From Lutraria lutraria (Eukaryota > Mollusca > Bivalvia > Venerida > Mactridae), in NCBI GenBank assembly GCA_964023205.1, contig OZ026840.1:28090064-28154063 (forward strand): 64,000 nt of DNA. The letters run 5' to 3'. The notes under the pieces were generated by a model that did not search any database, was not told where the DNA came from, and saw only the letters and a list, made by a program, of their open reading frames with translations. Positions within the stretch are counted from its first letter, which is position 1; the number at the start of each line of letters is the position of its first letter. Positions 21,936-35,903 of the stretch are shown here, piece by piece. A program made the translations under genes and the position numbers.

Positions 21936-24900
21936 CACGATAACTGCTCGATAAATGATTGATGGTGCAGACCAATCTGCGCATTTTTCATTCATTTAAA
22001 ATCATTTTAAATGACTCTACGACATTGTATAAATCATCTGGGTCCATCTTGGAATGCGGGTGACCTCCCCGCGAAAACTTTTAGTTTGAAGAAGTGAAAT
22101 TGTGCAGTTTTGCACATCATAAAAAGGTGACTCGATCAAAAAATAACCAAGGTATATTGACAGACAAGCGGCATGTAATGGCACAGAAGCATAATGATTA
22201 ATGAACATTTATATTATTATGTAATAACACATTCATTGCGTATTATGACAAATGGCCTTCGTATAATGAAAAATGAATATGATTAGATTGCACATCAATG
22301 GCTGATAAATTAACAGCGCACAAATGTTTTGCTTGTGTTCAAGGCACCAGATTGACATCATACAATTAATAATATCTTGGGAAAACTGTTACGTATAAAA
22401 ACAAACGCTGAGGAACAAGAAGTGTTTATGAAACACAGACAATCCCAAAGAGCCAACTGGGTTGTACCTACCGACCGACATCTTCAAAACAGCATATTTT
22501 CTTCGAGAGGTGGCATGATATGGAGAAATGGCCACATAGTAATGACACAGCAACTGAATATAATTAAAACGTAGATGGCGTATAATGACAAATAGTCATC
22601 GTATAATGAAAATAGATAGGACATAATCATTCAAATTGCAGATATGGCGTTCCATAGTTTTCCGGGGTTTTTTTTCACGTGCTGGTGATCTATATCGGTC
22701 TTGTGTTGTCGTATGTTTAGTTTATTTTAGAGACATTTTTTGTTCAAACACTGAGAATTAATGTGAACACATTAATGTTGTTTGCGTATAAAAGTCCAAT
22801 TAAGATATAATTGATGCAATTTATTGATAGATCCGAACTTGAATGTGGTTCGCACATTTTGACACAAAGACTACCTTCTATATGCAACTCAGGTTGATCT
22901 AAGTGTGGATTTGGGATTATTGGTGTGTAATTACGAGTTTGAATGATTTTGGGGACTTGTTCACCACTACACATAATCCATAGTACTCGGATTTAACAAA
23001 AAAAAATCGGATAATGGATGTTAGTTTGAATTTTAATATACATGTACTGCGAAAACTATCGGGACTGAAAGTTCTTTTCGGACTACTCCACGAAAGTTTC
23101 GGAAGTGCTATGGTCAAATATTCGGGTCTCTGTCTATTAATAAATAGTGTTGGTCCTAGCGAACCACCTGCTAACGAACGCCTGTACGATGACTATTTTG
23201 AAGAAAAAAATCGTCGTATATAAACACACTAGATCTTTGTCTGTGCTAACTTGTTGGTATATGACATGTATAGATGTGAAACATCTGTTGATGTTCACGT
23301 GCAAGAAAACAAATTTTCCTTTGAATGGATTGGATTATCATGAAGTATGTTGATTTTCTAAATTTATGACATTACAATTCATTTTCAGTTAATAAGTTCT
23401 TAATAAAAGCCTTTGGTCAAAAGCATGACGATGTAATTATGGAATTGCAATGTATATACAAATAAAATCATTTAACTTCCGGTACAAAATATCCAGAATT
23501 ATCATGACACAGTTATTTGGCTGAAGCTTGATAAGCATTTGTCCATTTCTAAGATGATATGCATATATATTGTACCTATGTTTTGTGTGAAGATATTTGG
23601 TATATTTAAGATGAATCAACAGAGCACAAATTTGTGACAAAATGGCCATCTGACACTTTTGCAACACATCCTAAAATGACATTGTTCAATATTTACTGAA
23701 GATACATAACTGATATGAGTTTAAATCAATAGCTTATGATAAAATGTCTTGTTAGTAAAATAATATTTGATGATCAACAATTATATATATTTCTCACCTG
23801 AACTAATGCTAATTTCAGTGTCCAAAATAATGTATTATAATATCAAAATGGATTTAAACTACAATATCCAGCAATAACTTCAATATGTCATTGAGGGTTT
23901 CCATATTTTAAATTGTCAGTTTTGAATGTTTTTCCAAATTTATTTTCAATTTTAAACATAGTCCTAACTTTCACAATGTGAATTTTTTTATGTTTGTTTA
24001 GGCTACTTTGTAGTTCATAGTGTAATCAAACGAGTTGAGGGATTTTTGACATTGTGAAAGCTGAGGGCTGTGTTTAAAATTGAGAATGCTTACTATTCGT
24101 ACTTTGTACTTAAATGCCAGTACTTAATTATTTGTGATTTATACTTAATTTGCAGTACTTAATAATTTCTTTTGAATAACTAATTGAGTAATTCACCATT
24201 GAATTTCCGAACAAAGTAACGCACACTAATAACTGAGATGAATTGAAGTATTGTGGTCTTGTATGTTTCCATGCATTTCCAAGTGTAAGGTGATGTTTTC
24301 TAAAATGTTTTGTTACTTCCTTTTGTCATATATCGTAAAAATATACTTAGCTCGCTTATTATTACACGGCTGATTGAAACTTACCTACATGTACAAGTTT
24401 ACCTATAAATATTTATCAGTTGTTCTATTCCTAACGTGTATTAACGTAATTACAAGTTTTTATATGTGTCTTGTACCTACCTATCAGTATATATTACTTT
24501 TATAAGGTACTTTATTGTTAGTATAATTACATGTGATATGTACTTCATTCATTCCACTGTTGACTGATTTACCATTACATTTCAGAGCAAAGCAGCATAA
24601 TCATCATACATGTATCTAAGAAGAAATGAAGTTTTGTGGTTTTGCGAGTTTTCCAGAGAAAAAAGTGATATTTTAGAAATAATGTTTATTATTGTGCTCA
24701 GTGTTTAGTGTTTGTGCTATGTGAAATATGCATAGTGTTTGTGCTTAGTGAAATGTGCATAGTGTTTGTGCTGTGTTATATATTTGTGATTAGGAAATAG
24801 GAATTTGGAATATATATATATTGGAATTTTAGGATTAATTTTACGAAGTAAGTGAAATTTTTTAATCACTGCACTAAATTTCACAATGATAGGTCCCCTC

Positions 24901-25456
24901 ACATAATTTAACTTCAAGTGCCCTATTTTTTTAGGATTAGGAAGAAATTATTTTTTATTTCTTTGAAAATTTGAACAAATTACATTTTTTCAAATACTTA
25001 TTTACGAAACAGACATGCGCGACAGAGTGCTCCAATAATTTTCATAGTATTAATTAATTATTAAAAAACATTTTCCAGAAATAGACAAATATGCGCGTTG
25101 GGATGTTTTTAATTCAGTACATTGAAATTAGTTACAAATGCAGTTTACTAGGATATTAATCACGTTCCCGGAATAAAAATGTATTAAGGCTTGTTGCTCT
25201 AAACAATTTGAACGGAATAAATTTATACGGTTTTAAAATTTATTTCCACAGAATGAAGTCATGCTAAAGGATGCTTTGAATCAAGTAGTTTTACTGAAAT
25301 AATTTATTAAACATTATGATAAATAGCACAAGTTATAAAGATGTGACACATTATTTGAAATCCTGATCAAGTATCCTAAAATCAGTTAGAAAATGCAACA
25401 GTTTTCCCAAGATATTAACAACTGATGTCGATTTAATTAATTAAGCCGAAATAATA
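21936..25456. other. No recognised gene
   Basis: About 3.5 kb of AT-rich DNA. Short open frames (22017-22208 minus, 22377-22574 plus, 23014-23223 plus, 23437-23667 minus) match nothing I know. A phrase gtataatgacaaat-agtcatcgtataatgaaaa is repeated near 22235-22275 and 22580-22610. A small tandem patch (agtgtttgtgct) lies at about 24690-24775. Confidence 0.55.
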
Positions 25457-25588
25457 GCGCATTTCAGTTTTATATCACCCCACAGGCACCTGGTTGTTAA
25501 TGATAAAAATATCTTTCGCTGATCTATTAAAATATTTTTTATCATTAACAACCAGGTGCCTACGTGGTGATATAAAAGTAAAATGCGC
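25457..25588. repeat. Long hairpin at the edge of the 25-34 kb repeat field
   Basis: Inverted arms surround a loop of about 26 bases. The core aggcacctggttgttaatga plus taaaaa (25484-25509) is perfectly complementary to 25536-25561, and the outer arms (gcgcatttcagttttatatc / gatataaaagtaaaatgcgc) continue with mismatches to about 55 bp per arm. The outer arm sequence (tgatataaaactgaaat) also occurs as part of the repeat units near 26055, so the hairpin may be two head-to-head units. Confidence 0.8.
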
Positions 25589-26639
25589 TAGGGTTGTTTA
25601 TATAATGTTCCATTCAAATTTGTTAAAATAATATTTATGATCAATACTAAAACGGGAATGAAATACACGCGGGATTCTTACACACTTAAAATACACGCCG
25701 GTTTTTGTAGTTTACTTCATGTTCCGCTCAAATATTAATATATCCGGTCATATTTGCATTAGATCATGTGATTAACATAAAACTGAAATGCGCTAGGGTT
25801 ATTTGCATAATTTTCCGTTCAAATCAGTTAATTAATTTTCCTAAATAATAATCGAACACAAATGCAATACACGCGAGATTCTTATATCAATTTTGCCAAT
25901 CTAGCACAATTCAAATACACGCTTGTTTGTTTGATTTCATTTCCGTTCAATTATTGATGTTTATGGTCATCTTTACATTAAATAATATTAAATGAAATAA
26001 AACGTTTAAATATTAATATATATGATCATTTTTTGCATTAAGTCATATGCCAGGGTGATATAAAACTGAAATAAGCATGGGTTGTTCCGATCAAATGAGT
26101 TAATAAAAAAATCATGACTCAAACAGAATTGAATTACACGCGGAATTTTATACAATTGAAATACACACTGGTTTGTTTACTTTAAGTTGAGTCAAATATT
26201 TATATACATACATGATCATGTCCAATTATGCATTAAATCATATGATTGATATAACACTGAAATGCACACTTGTTATTTATTTAATTTTTCGTTAATATTA
26301 GTCAATTAATATTTGAATTAATAATCAAACACAAATCAAATAAACGTGTGATTCTTATACTAATTTTGCCAATCTTACACTGTTGGAAAATAGGCTGGTT
26401 GTTTTATTTAATTTATATAAGTGAAATAGAATTGAAAATCGCACGCGTTGTTAACATAATGTTCCGTTCATATAAGCAAATTAATATTCATAAGTAATAA
26501 TCAAACAGGCATGATAAGTTTGTTATTAAAACTCTACACCCATCATACTTTATGTTCCGTTCAAATATGAATATATATGATCGTTTTTGCATTAAATCAT
26601 ATTAATGAAATAAAACGTTCAAATGTCAATATATATTAT

Positions 26640-27845
26640 CATTCTAAGGTCATGGCAAACAAAAGGTATACACAGGTTATTCAATACATAGTCAATACAC
26701 AAAGATTATACGATATTTACATGTTTTTTTTTAACAGAACATATCATTTATTCACTCAATACATGTACAAAACATGCAAATATGAGGTTTTTACAATAAA
26801 ACAAAACAAATAAACGAGGCTATAGAATTTAGACATACTGAAAAATGTACATTTGTCAAAGTATATCGACATAATATTTAACAATTTCAGCATATAGAAG
26901 AATTACATTATCACTTTTTGGATTATACATTTTACAAATTTACATAACTTAATATTTAATTCTAACTTATTTTTTGTGCACATTAGATTTTCCAGTTTAA
27001 ACATATTTGGTCGACGGTAATAGATGGGTTTCAAAACTCGTTTTCTTTCATCATTAAATTGAGAACATTCGAATAAATAATGGAACTCGTCGCCAATTTT
27101 ATCTTGACAGGTGTTACATAATCTTTGATTTATTGGTGTTCTTAGCCAGCTACCTGTTTCTATTGGTAATCGATGGTTTCTGGTTCTAAATTTAATAAAA
27201 TAGTATAGAAGTGGACTTTCTATGTTGCACAAGGCTTTACTATCTTTATTCCAAGCTGTTAAAGTCAAATTTATATTTAAAAAGAAATGATAACTTATCC
27301 GTGAAATACGCCAATAAACCCGCAACATAAATTCATTTTGTTCTTAAATATTTTAACATTCATGCAAACGAATCATTTCAAATAAATTATTGCGCAAGAT
27401 ATTATATCAAATATAGGTTATTTTCATCATTTAAAACGTCTAGATGATCAGTAAAAGAGACTAAAATGTATACAAAACGCGCTTGTTGTTAACAAAGTAT
27501 TCTCCGCACTTTGTATATCAAGCATTTTCGTTATTCATGGATAATGACCAGTTTGATAGTTTTTTTTCAAGAAAACCAATGCACACTATTCAATACACAA
27601 TATCCGCAATATCAACTTGATGTGTAAGACGTAAATTTCTTCATTTTAGCATTTCGTCAAGAATTTGTAATTCATTCGTGTAATTCAACAAAAATCATGC
27701 AATGTAAATTCATATTATTCTTAAACATTTACAATTTGGCGTGTGTGTTTTTCAACCCAGCTTGTAAACAAACAAATACACATGTTGCAGTATATATATA
27801 GACGTCGTTTGATACATACTGTATTGATGAACAACGTTTATTTCA
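26640..27845. repeat. Long repeat unit interrupted by a LINE
   Basis: 26640-26725 and 27222-27845 together correspond, in order, to 30340-31020 (ttgcacaaggctttactatc, tccaagctgttaaagtcaaa, aacgcgcttgttgt, tattgatgaacaacg). The 496 bases between, 26726-27221, are the inserted LINE tail, so 30340-31020 shows the uninterrupted site. Confidence 0.8.
26726..27221 (-). mobile_element. 5'-truncated LINE 3' end with target duplication
   Basis: The minus strand encodes a LINE ORF2 C-terminus from about 27221 down to a stop at 26903. It has FIKFRTRNHRLPIETGSW, then a cysteine cluster RLCNTCQDKIGDEFHYLFEC (C-x2-C-x8-H-x4-C) and a basic tail. A 3' UTR of about 170 bases ends in a poly-A run (poly-T on the plus strand, 26724-26732). 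atgtt stands at both ends (26721-26725 and 27222-27226) and is single in the uninterrupted copy near 30418. The longer open frame that starts at 27328 begins in the flanking repeat, so its first third is not LINE protein. Confidence 0.85.
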
Positions 27846-28619
27846 AAGTTCAGGATGAAATTCATTGAAATCTTTTATGTATAATAAATGCACAAGCCGC
27901 GCATCTTGAATTTATCATTCGCGAAATGAATATTATCATTTCAATATAATAAATTTATCATTCGCGTAAAATAAGCGTAGCATGCTTGTTATTTACAAAT
28001 AAATCTCATTTCGTATGAGAAACAAGTACTCGGGCCTGTGACATGTTTGGTCGTTTGCTAGTTCAATTTTAATATTCGCTACATGCATAATACTCATTTG
28101 AATCTATAGAAAGATATTAAATTTGAATGCGTATGCGTAACGCGCTTTGTTTACAAACTATTCTCATTTCAAAAGCTCATTTATATGTAATTTAGGGCGT
28201 TTAGTTATAATTCTGTCTACCGAATAGGTACATAAGAACCGCAAAATAAATACCGCACATCTTTATCATATATATTGACCAGTCTTGTATTTTATTCAAG
28301 TAACCAATACACATAAATGAATACAAAAGAGATTCCGAGACATTCAAAGACTCTGTTTGACGTCAATTTCTTCACTTGGATATACATGTAAATGCGATTC
28401 TGATATTGTATATTATGAAGATAAAAAAGAAATAATTGCCCTTGAAAAACGTCAACAAACCCGCGGGGATCATTACAATTCACTTAGATCTTATATATTT
28501 CTAATTACGCAGGTTAATTTCAGCCAAAGCATGTAAGCAATGAAATACACATGTCATTCGATACATAGACTACTGCAGTTCCAAAATTTAAAATGAATTT
28601 CTATGAAATATCATATGTA

Positions 28620-30365
28620 CCATAAATACACGTGCCGCGCGACTTGAATTTATTATATATATTAACATGCATTGTAGCGCGTTCATTTTTTTTCAATTCG
28701 ATCTGTTAGAAATCAATATTTGTATCTAAAAAGAAATCATAATTTGTCCGTGAAGTACGCCAACATGTGTATTATTATTTGAATCGTATAAATTGACCAA
28801 TTTGATACTTTCTCAAGTAACCAATACACATAAATGAGTACACGCATATTCCGTGATATTATCTGGAGATAGATATAAAATATAGTCCGTGAAATATGTC
28901 AACGAACCCGCGATATGAATGCAATTCATTTAGATGTTAGATATTTACAATTGTGCAGATTATTCTTCAACCAAGACAAGTATATACAACTACACATGTA
29001 GTTCGATACATAAAACTGTTGTGGACGATTGTTTATTCCTTATTTTTTAATGAATTTCTATGAAAACATGTATGTACAATAAGTATACGAATCGCACGTC
29101 TTAAATTTATTATTCGTGACATACATATTATCATTTGAATGTTACAGAATGATATTCATCATAGATACTGACCAATCCGTTTTTTAAAGAACTAATACAC
29201 ATAATTGAAGACACACATACCCCGTGAGCTCATGCTCTTATAATGCATTATATTCTCTATGGCAAATGATTGATATCATAATGGTAATTTTTACTTGAAA
29301 TCATTTTTTAAAAAAATGCAATAAACGCGTTTTGTGAACGTTCAATACTTATTCTAACCCAACACAATATAGTAAACAAAACATATACACATGTCGTTCA
29401 ATACATAGTCAATACACAAGGATTCCGCGATATTATCATGTTGCGTTAGGCCTTAATGTCTTCATTCCGAGCTGTAAAAATCAAATTTGTATCCCCAAAG
29501 AAATAATCATTTATCCGTGAAATGCGCCAACAAATCCGCGACATGAATTCATTTTGTTCTTAGATATTTTAACATTCATGCGAATCATTAATACGTTAAT
29601 TTCTTTATTTTACATAATTATATCTAAATTAGATCTGAAATATCATAATTATGTACAATAAATGTACAAGCCGCACGACAGAAATTTATTATATTTATTA
29701 GTGTTGTAGTGCGTTTATTTTTTTCATTTTGATCTATAAGAAATCAATATTTGTATCTAAAAAGAAATGGAATTTATCCGTAAAGTACGCCAACATGCGT
29801 ATTTTTATTTGAATCGTATAAATTGACCAACGTGATACTTTCTCAAGCACCCAATACACATCAATGAGTACACGCATATCCCGGGATATTCAGTAACCTA
29901 GTATGGAGATAAATATAAAACATTGTCCGTGAAATATGTCAACAACTCCGCGATATAAATGTCATTCATTTAGATGTTAGATATTTACAATTGTACAGAT
30001 AATTTTCAACCGAGACAAGTAAATATACAACTACACATGTCGTTCGATACACATACTGTTGTGGACGATTGTTTATTCCTTAATTTTTAATGAATTTCTT
30101 TGAAATCATGTATAATACGTAGACGAGCAGCGCGTCTTAAATTTATTATTCGCTACATACATATTATCATTTGAATGCAACGGATTGATATTCATCATAG
30201 ATACTGACCAATCTGTTCTTCAGAGAACTAATACACATAATTGAAGACACATATTCTCTATAATCAAATAATTAATATGGTAGTATTTACTTGAAGTCAT
30301 TTTGAAAACATTAAATGCAATAAACGCGGTTTGTTAACGTTCAATTCTTACAAACAAAACGTATA
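28620..30365. repeat. Direct tandem duplication, unit about 1.03 kb
   Basis: 28648-29340 and 29686-30330 match in order and spacing: ttgatctgttagaaatcaat / tttgatctataagaaatcaa, acgcatattccgtgatatt / acgcatatcccgggatatt, gtggacgattgtttattcct, atattcatcatagatactga, and aaatgcaataaacgcg. The offset is about 1,030 bp throughout. This is the clearest repeat period inside the larger field. Confidence 0.8.
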
Positions 30366-31020
30366 CACAGGTTGTTCAATGCATAGTCAATACACAAAGA
30401 TTCCGCGATATTCACATGTTGCACAAGGCTTTACTATCTTTATTCCAAGCTGTTAAAGTCAAATTTGCATTTAAAAGGAAATGATAATTTAGCGGTGAAA
30501 TACGCCAATAAACCCGCAACATAAATTCATTTTGTTCTTAAATATTTCAACTTTCATGCAACAGAATCATTTCTAATAAATTATTACGCACGATATTATA
30601 TCAAATATAGGTTAATTTCATCATTTAAAATGGCTAGATGTAACGTAGTCAGTAAAAGAGACTAAAAAGGTATACAAAGCGCGCTTGTTGTGAACAAATT
30701 ATTCTCCGCACCTTAGATATCAAGCATGTTCGTGATGGAATATGGCCATTTTGATAGTTTTTCAAGAAAACAAATGCACACTATTCAATACACAGTGTCC
30801 GCAATAATAACTTGGTGTATAAGACTTCAATTTTTACATTTTAGTTCTGTTAGAAAAATAATTTATTCTTCATCAGTGTAATACGACAACCCTGCAACGT
30901 AAATTCATATTATTCTTCAATATTTTCAATCGTGCGTGTGTGTTTATCAACCCAAAATGTAAACAAACAAATACACATATCGTTCGATACAAGTTCTATT
31001 GATGAACAACGTTTATTTAA
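30340..31020. repeat. Uninterrupted copy of the 26640-27845 unit
   Basis: It corresponds base by base, with modest divergence, to the two halves around the LINE at 26726-27221. It is useful as the empty site of that insertion. The following sequence to 34425 contains further, more diverged relatives of the same phrases. Confidence 0.8.
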
Positions 31021-34000
31021 AAATATGATGAGCTTGTTGCTTCAAATTCATACCCATCAGATACGTTCATTAATCAGGGCTTGTAGTCGAGTTATTTTTA
31101 TTGAAAGAATATAAACAAATCCCGATGTACTGGAGTATCATACATTCCCAACCTAAATATTGACCATTTTGGGCGATTTTAATGCAAAATGATTTATTAT
31201 TGGTATTCTATGTCTAATCTCTTCAATTATATTAAAATCTCTATAATCAAATTGACAAATATGCTATTTTTTATATATCAAATAATTTTGAAAATGTCAA
31301 ATACGAAACACGCGGTTTCGCGGTGAATATATGTTGATTCATATTTTATTATTAATTCAAGTTAACAATGTAGGATGTTGTCGGAAATTCCTATTTCACA
31401 AAGTTATAATAAGTCTTTAGTTTAAAATATACTCCCGTCAATTATTAATTCGTTATGTAGGGCGTGTGGTCAAACTATTTTAATTAAAATAATATAAAGC
31501 CCGCGGTCGCAGTACCTTGCACTTTTTACCTAAATATTGAGCATTTTGAATGATTTTAGAACAACATAAGTATCTAATAAATTTTGAGCGCATGTGTATA
31601 ACCTTTTAAATTTCATCATTTAAGTTTTAGTAATTATTTGATACCTACGGCTTGATCACATGCATTTTTCATATTGATATTGCAAGTCCACGCTATTTTA
31701 TAACGTTAAATTCTATATACATGTTTTCTTAAAATGCAACAAAGGCAGTTTCTAAAAATTCAATTCTAATTCAAACTAGTCAAAACGCAATATTCAATAC
31801 ACCCATTTTTGCAATTAATCAATGGTATTATTGTAAGCAACTTAAATACAAAATATGCGCGAATCGCATTTTGTATTTGCTACATGTATAACATCATTTG
31901 GATCTAATCATAAAATTCATAATTTGCGTAAAATAAACGTAGCGCGCATGATAATTAATTACATTCTTCTCATTTCGAATGATAAATGAATACTCGAAAC
32001 TCAACATATTAATACATTGGCCGTATGCTAGGTCAATTTTATTATTCGCTACCTGCATAATACTCTTTTGAATCTATAGATTAATGTTTTGCGTAATGGC
32101 ATTTTTAACATGCTTTGGTCGATATACTGTCTATGGAACATGTATATATATACTGCAAAATTACTACCACATATTTTCGTCATATACATGTATACATGTC
32201 ATTTTTTAGTTTGTTCTAACATCCAATATAAATAAAGTTGTACACACAATTCCCGTGATATTCACTGGTATTGCACCATGTTCATTTCTTCATTCCGAAT
32301 TATATGAATTTGGGTAAAAAGATAAAAAAAAGAAATATTGACCTTGCCAACGTTATATAATATGTACAATTGATTTCGTTCTTAGACATTATATAATTGT
32401 GCAGGTCATTTTCAACCAAAGCATGTAACCAAAGAAACACACATATCGTTCTATGTAATCATTTATTGGTGAACAACGTTTTTATACTTGTTATTTTATA
32501 CACATAATTTTTTTTCAACATATATCTAAATAATTATGCAACCGAATCAATCCAAACAAAGTAATGCGCACGACATATATCATATTTACGTTATTTTTAT
32601 CATTTAAGATGTTTGTATAATAAATTGAAGAGACCCGCGGCCTGCACACATGCATTATCAATACTAATATTGTAAGTCCATACTCAATTATTATCTTTAA
32701 TTCCTTATAATCCCATTGACAAATATGGTACTTTGCTTGAAATTAATTTGAAAGTACTACGTACATTTGTACATGTTATACAGGCCCAACGTAAATATTC
32801 AATACTGTTCAAACTATATAAATACACTCTATTGAATACACACAGTCCGCTTTATAACTAGTTGCGTAAGACGTTAATTTCTTCATTTCGATACATGTAT
32901 CAATCAAAGCCTGTATTTAAATCAAAATTATCAGTTGTCCGTCAAATACGCCATCAATCCCGTGACCTAAATTCATTTTGTTCTTTGATACTAGTATAAA
33001 TTTACAATTCGGCGTGTTATTTTCAAATCATGTGAACAAACGAATACTCGTATAGTTCAATACATAGAGAATTGGGGAATGAATTTCGATGATATCTTGT
33101 ATGCACAATAACTACACGAGACGCGCGACTTTCATCATAATTTGCTACATGTATTATCGTTTGAATCTAATATATTCATAACTTGCGTAAACTTAACACA
33201 GCACGTATAATATATACCCATTAATATAATTTCGTATGAAGTATGAATACTCAAAACCCAACACATTTATACTTGACCGATATAGATATTCACAATTGTG
33301 CAGGTTATGTTCAACCAAAGCATATATACAAACATACGTGTAGGCCAGTTCATAGACGATTTGGGAAGATTTTTTTTTCCAAATTTTGAAAGAATTTCGT
33401 TTACAATAAATACATTAGACGCGCGACTTTCATAATTTGCGTAAGGTAAACATAGCGCGTATATTGATTACCCAACACATTAATTATTTGACCGTATCTA
33501 AAGTTATGTCAAGTTCATATGCAGTATTCCCTACATACATTATACTTTTTTTCTAAAGATTGATATGTTTCGTTATATATGCATAACACGCTTTGATTAC
33601 TCATAGACTCATTGAATTCTTAGTTTGGCACATTTACTGTCTATGAGAATCGCAAAATCAATACCACACATTTTCATCATGTGCAAAATGTACTCGTATG
33701 TTGATCATTTTGATATTTTGTTCAAGCATTCATTACGTATACAAATAAAGAAATACGCGCATATTCCGTGATATATTCATTAATATTGCACTACGTTAAT
33801 TTCTTCATTCCGACATATTCACTTCAATTCTTTCTCATCTAGATATTAAATATATTTCATTTTCACCCTTTAAATATACATTTATATATTCTTTCTAGTG
33901 ATCTACTAACCAAAATTTGTTAGCCATTCCCTGCTACTTTAATGATTTCTGACAATTACCATATGTTTAAAAAACATATTTACTCCATAATGCGCTATTT

Positions 34001-34426
34001 AATATTGATTTTCCGCCATAATTACTGATGTATTTTTATTTATGTTAACGGAATAGAGCCGTAACTAAGTTGTGGCACGACCTCGTTGCACAAATCGTAT
34101 ATATTTACTCTATGTAATGTTACATGAAAGTTAAAAAAAAACAATAAAATATGTTTAAACTACATAAATAAATTTTGACCATGAAGATAAAAACGAAATA
34201 TTGTCCGTGAAATGCGTATACAATCCCACTTATTTTATACAATTCATTTTGGTTTAGGATATTTTTATAAATGTGGATGATATTCTCAACCAAAACAAGT
34301 ATTATATACTAAACAAACGAATACACAGTCACGTCGTTCAATATATAGAGAAATGGGCAAGAATTAGGTTTATTACAAAATTTAGAATGAATTAAATCTA
34401 ATAAATTTAATATTAATCTAATACTC

Positions 34427-34667
34427 ATCCGTGGCCGAGTGGTTGGGTGTCCGTCTTCGGAGCTGGAGATCTGAGGTTCGAACCCCTGGGTCGGGTGATA
34501 AGCTGTCCACTAGTTAAATAATGCTTTCCTTAGCCCTGTCTCCGTCAGGCGCCTGATGAAAGGAGAAGGGATTCGGGGGTACTGTGCAAACAAAAATTGA
34601 TGTCTCATAAGCCAACTTGGCTGGCCCTTTTAATAGGGTAACACTAAACTAACAAATCCTTTACCTT
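34427..34667 (+). mobile_element. tRNA-derived SINE, complete-looking
   Basis: The head begins catccgtggccgagtggttg (A-box) and has a B-box gaggttcgaacccc near 34474. The body includes ctgtctccgtcaggcgcctg, a gggattcgggggtactgtgc block and tggctggccctttt, and the end is AT-rich (acactaaactaacaaat). Neighbouring repeat copies show the uninterrupted context aatactcgaaactcaacat, and here atactc and acttgaaaccc flank the insert, so the boundaries are close to those given. The family differs from the SINE at 6557-6778. Confidence 0.75.
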
Positions 34668-35903
34668 TTACTTGAAACCCAACATATTAATACTTTGGCC
34701 GTATACTATTCACTACATGTATAATTCTCATTGATTTTATATGTTGATATTTCGCGTTAATTATGCATAAATGCTTGGAATACATAGTATTTTCATTTAA
34801 AAAGCTCATAAATTAAGGAGTCTAGTCAGTATACTGTCTCTGGAATAGGTATATATATAATTTGTAACCTCAAAATAGATCTTTTCATCTAAAATATTGA
34901 CCATTTTGATATCTTCTTCAAACAAGCAACACACATAGATGAATACACACACATTCCATGGTATTGAATCATTTTGTATGACAACAATTCCTTCATATAT
35001 AAGATTTAAGTCACTGTCTAGGGAATAGATGCGTGATAACTGCAAGATAGTACCACACACTTTTCTCCTATATATTGAAAAGGTTCACAACCAATATCAT
35101 TCTGGTGTCAGGTGCGTTTATATTTTTAAAAATATGTGTAGTACTCTAAGGTTATTGGTATATGTGACGTGATTTCAAGTCGCTTCCAATATCTGGTGTC
35201 AGTTGTGTTATATAATATTATATCAGCTAGACTTCTTCAACTAATAATAAAACAACTTTGAAAATTGTATATCTTGTACTATTATCTGGCTTGGTGAATT
35301 TGAACACCAAAAAAGGATCATAGTTATTGTTTAAGTTTATTAATATTGACTTCTTGTTTAATTACATTGACTTTTAAGTGTATGACCTTCAGTGTTGTAT
35401 ACATGTAGTATCATTGTTTAGGTATAATATAATGTCACTGTAAGTTTTAGATGCTTCTTATCAAGTTGCAAGGAATGTTATAATGTTGCTCTTATGTCCA
35501 GGTGTTATTTAATAATATTTATACAAAATATAATATTCTCAGTAAGTAACTGGTGTATTTCCATATTTGGAGGTGTATTTCAGTATATTCTGGTAAAGAC
35601 TTTAATATACTATACATCTTTGATTCTGGGAATGGCCCTGGGGCTATTCCAGTATTTAAAACATGGTACTGTACATGTTAACAACTTTTAATTTAACCAT
35701 TCATACTTTTACCACAGCCAATGCCTTATATAAATACATATAAGTCCATGACACAGCTTATCTAGAGAGATTCTGTAATAATCATTGTATATATCAAAAC
35801 AAATGTTTGATGTTTGTTAATTTCCTCACTTTTGAATACATTATTTTAACTATTATTATAAAACAAACTAATTTATAGAATTTCAGTTTACCTACAATTA
35901 TAT
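34668..35903. other. End of repeat field, then unassigned sequence
   Basis: To about 35080 the phrases of the long-period repeats persist (aacccaacatattaatactt, tactgtctctggaataggta, acacacattcc). Beyond that I recognise nothing. The 84-codon minus frame at 34806-35060 lies within the repeat phrases and is not a gene candidate. Confidence 0.55.

Larger units (their letters stand above)
25585..34425. repeat. Field of diverged long-period repeats
   Basis: Nearly 9 kb built from recurring phrases. In 25585-26630, units of about 190-285 bp start with gcgctagggtt and contain aatacacgcg and gttccgttcaaat. From about 26640 onward longer units share phrases such as cacatgtcgttcgatacat, attccgcgatatt, ccgtgaaatacgcc, gtgaacaacgtttatt and tttgaccgtat, each found three or more times with variable spacing. 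CpG-bearing words are conserved among copies in very AT-rich sequence. No protein-coding gene is visible. It may be a complex satellite or piled-up copies of one unknown repeat. Confidence 0.75.

Noticed and set aside
27222..27328. N-terminal part of the 141-codon minus frame as LINE protein
   Set aside because: This segment is host repeat, shown by the uninterrupted copy at 30415-30520; only the part below 27221 is LINE.
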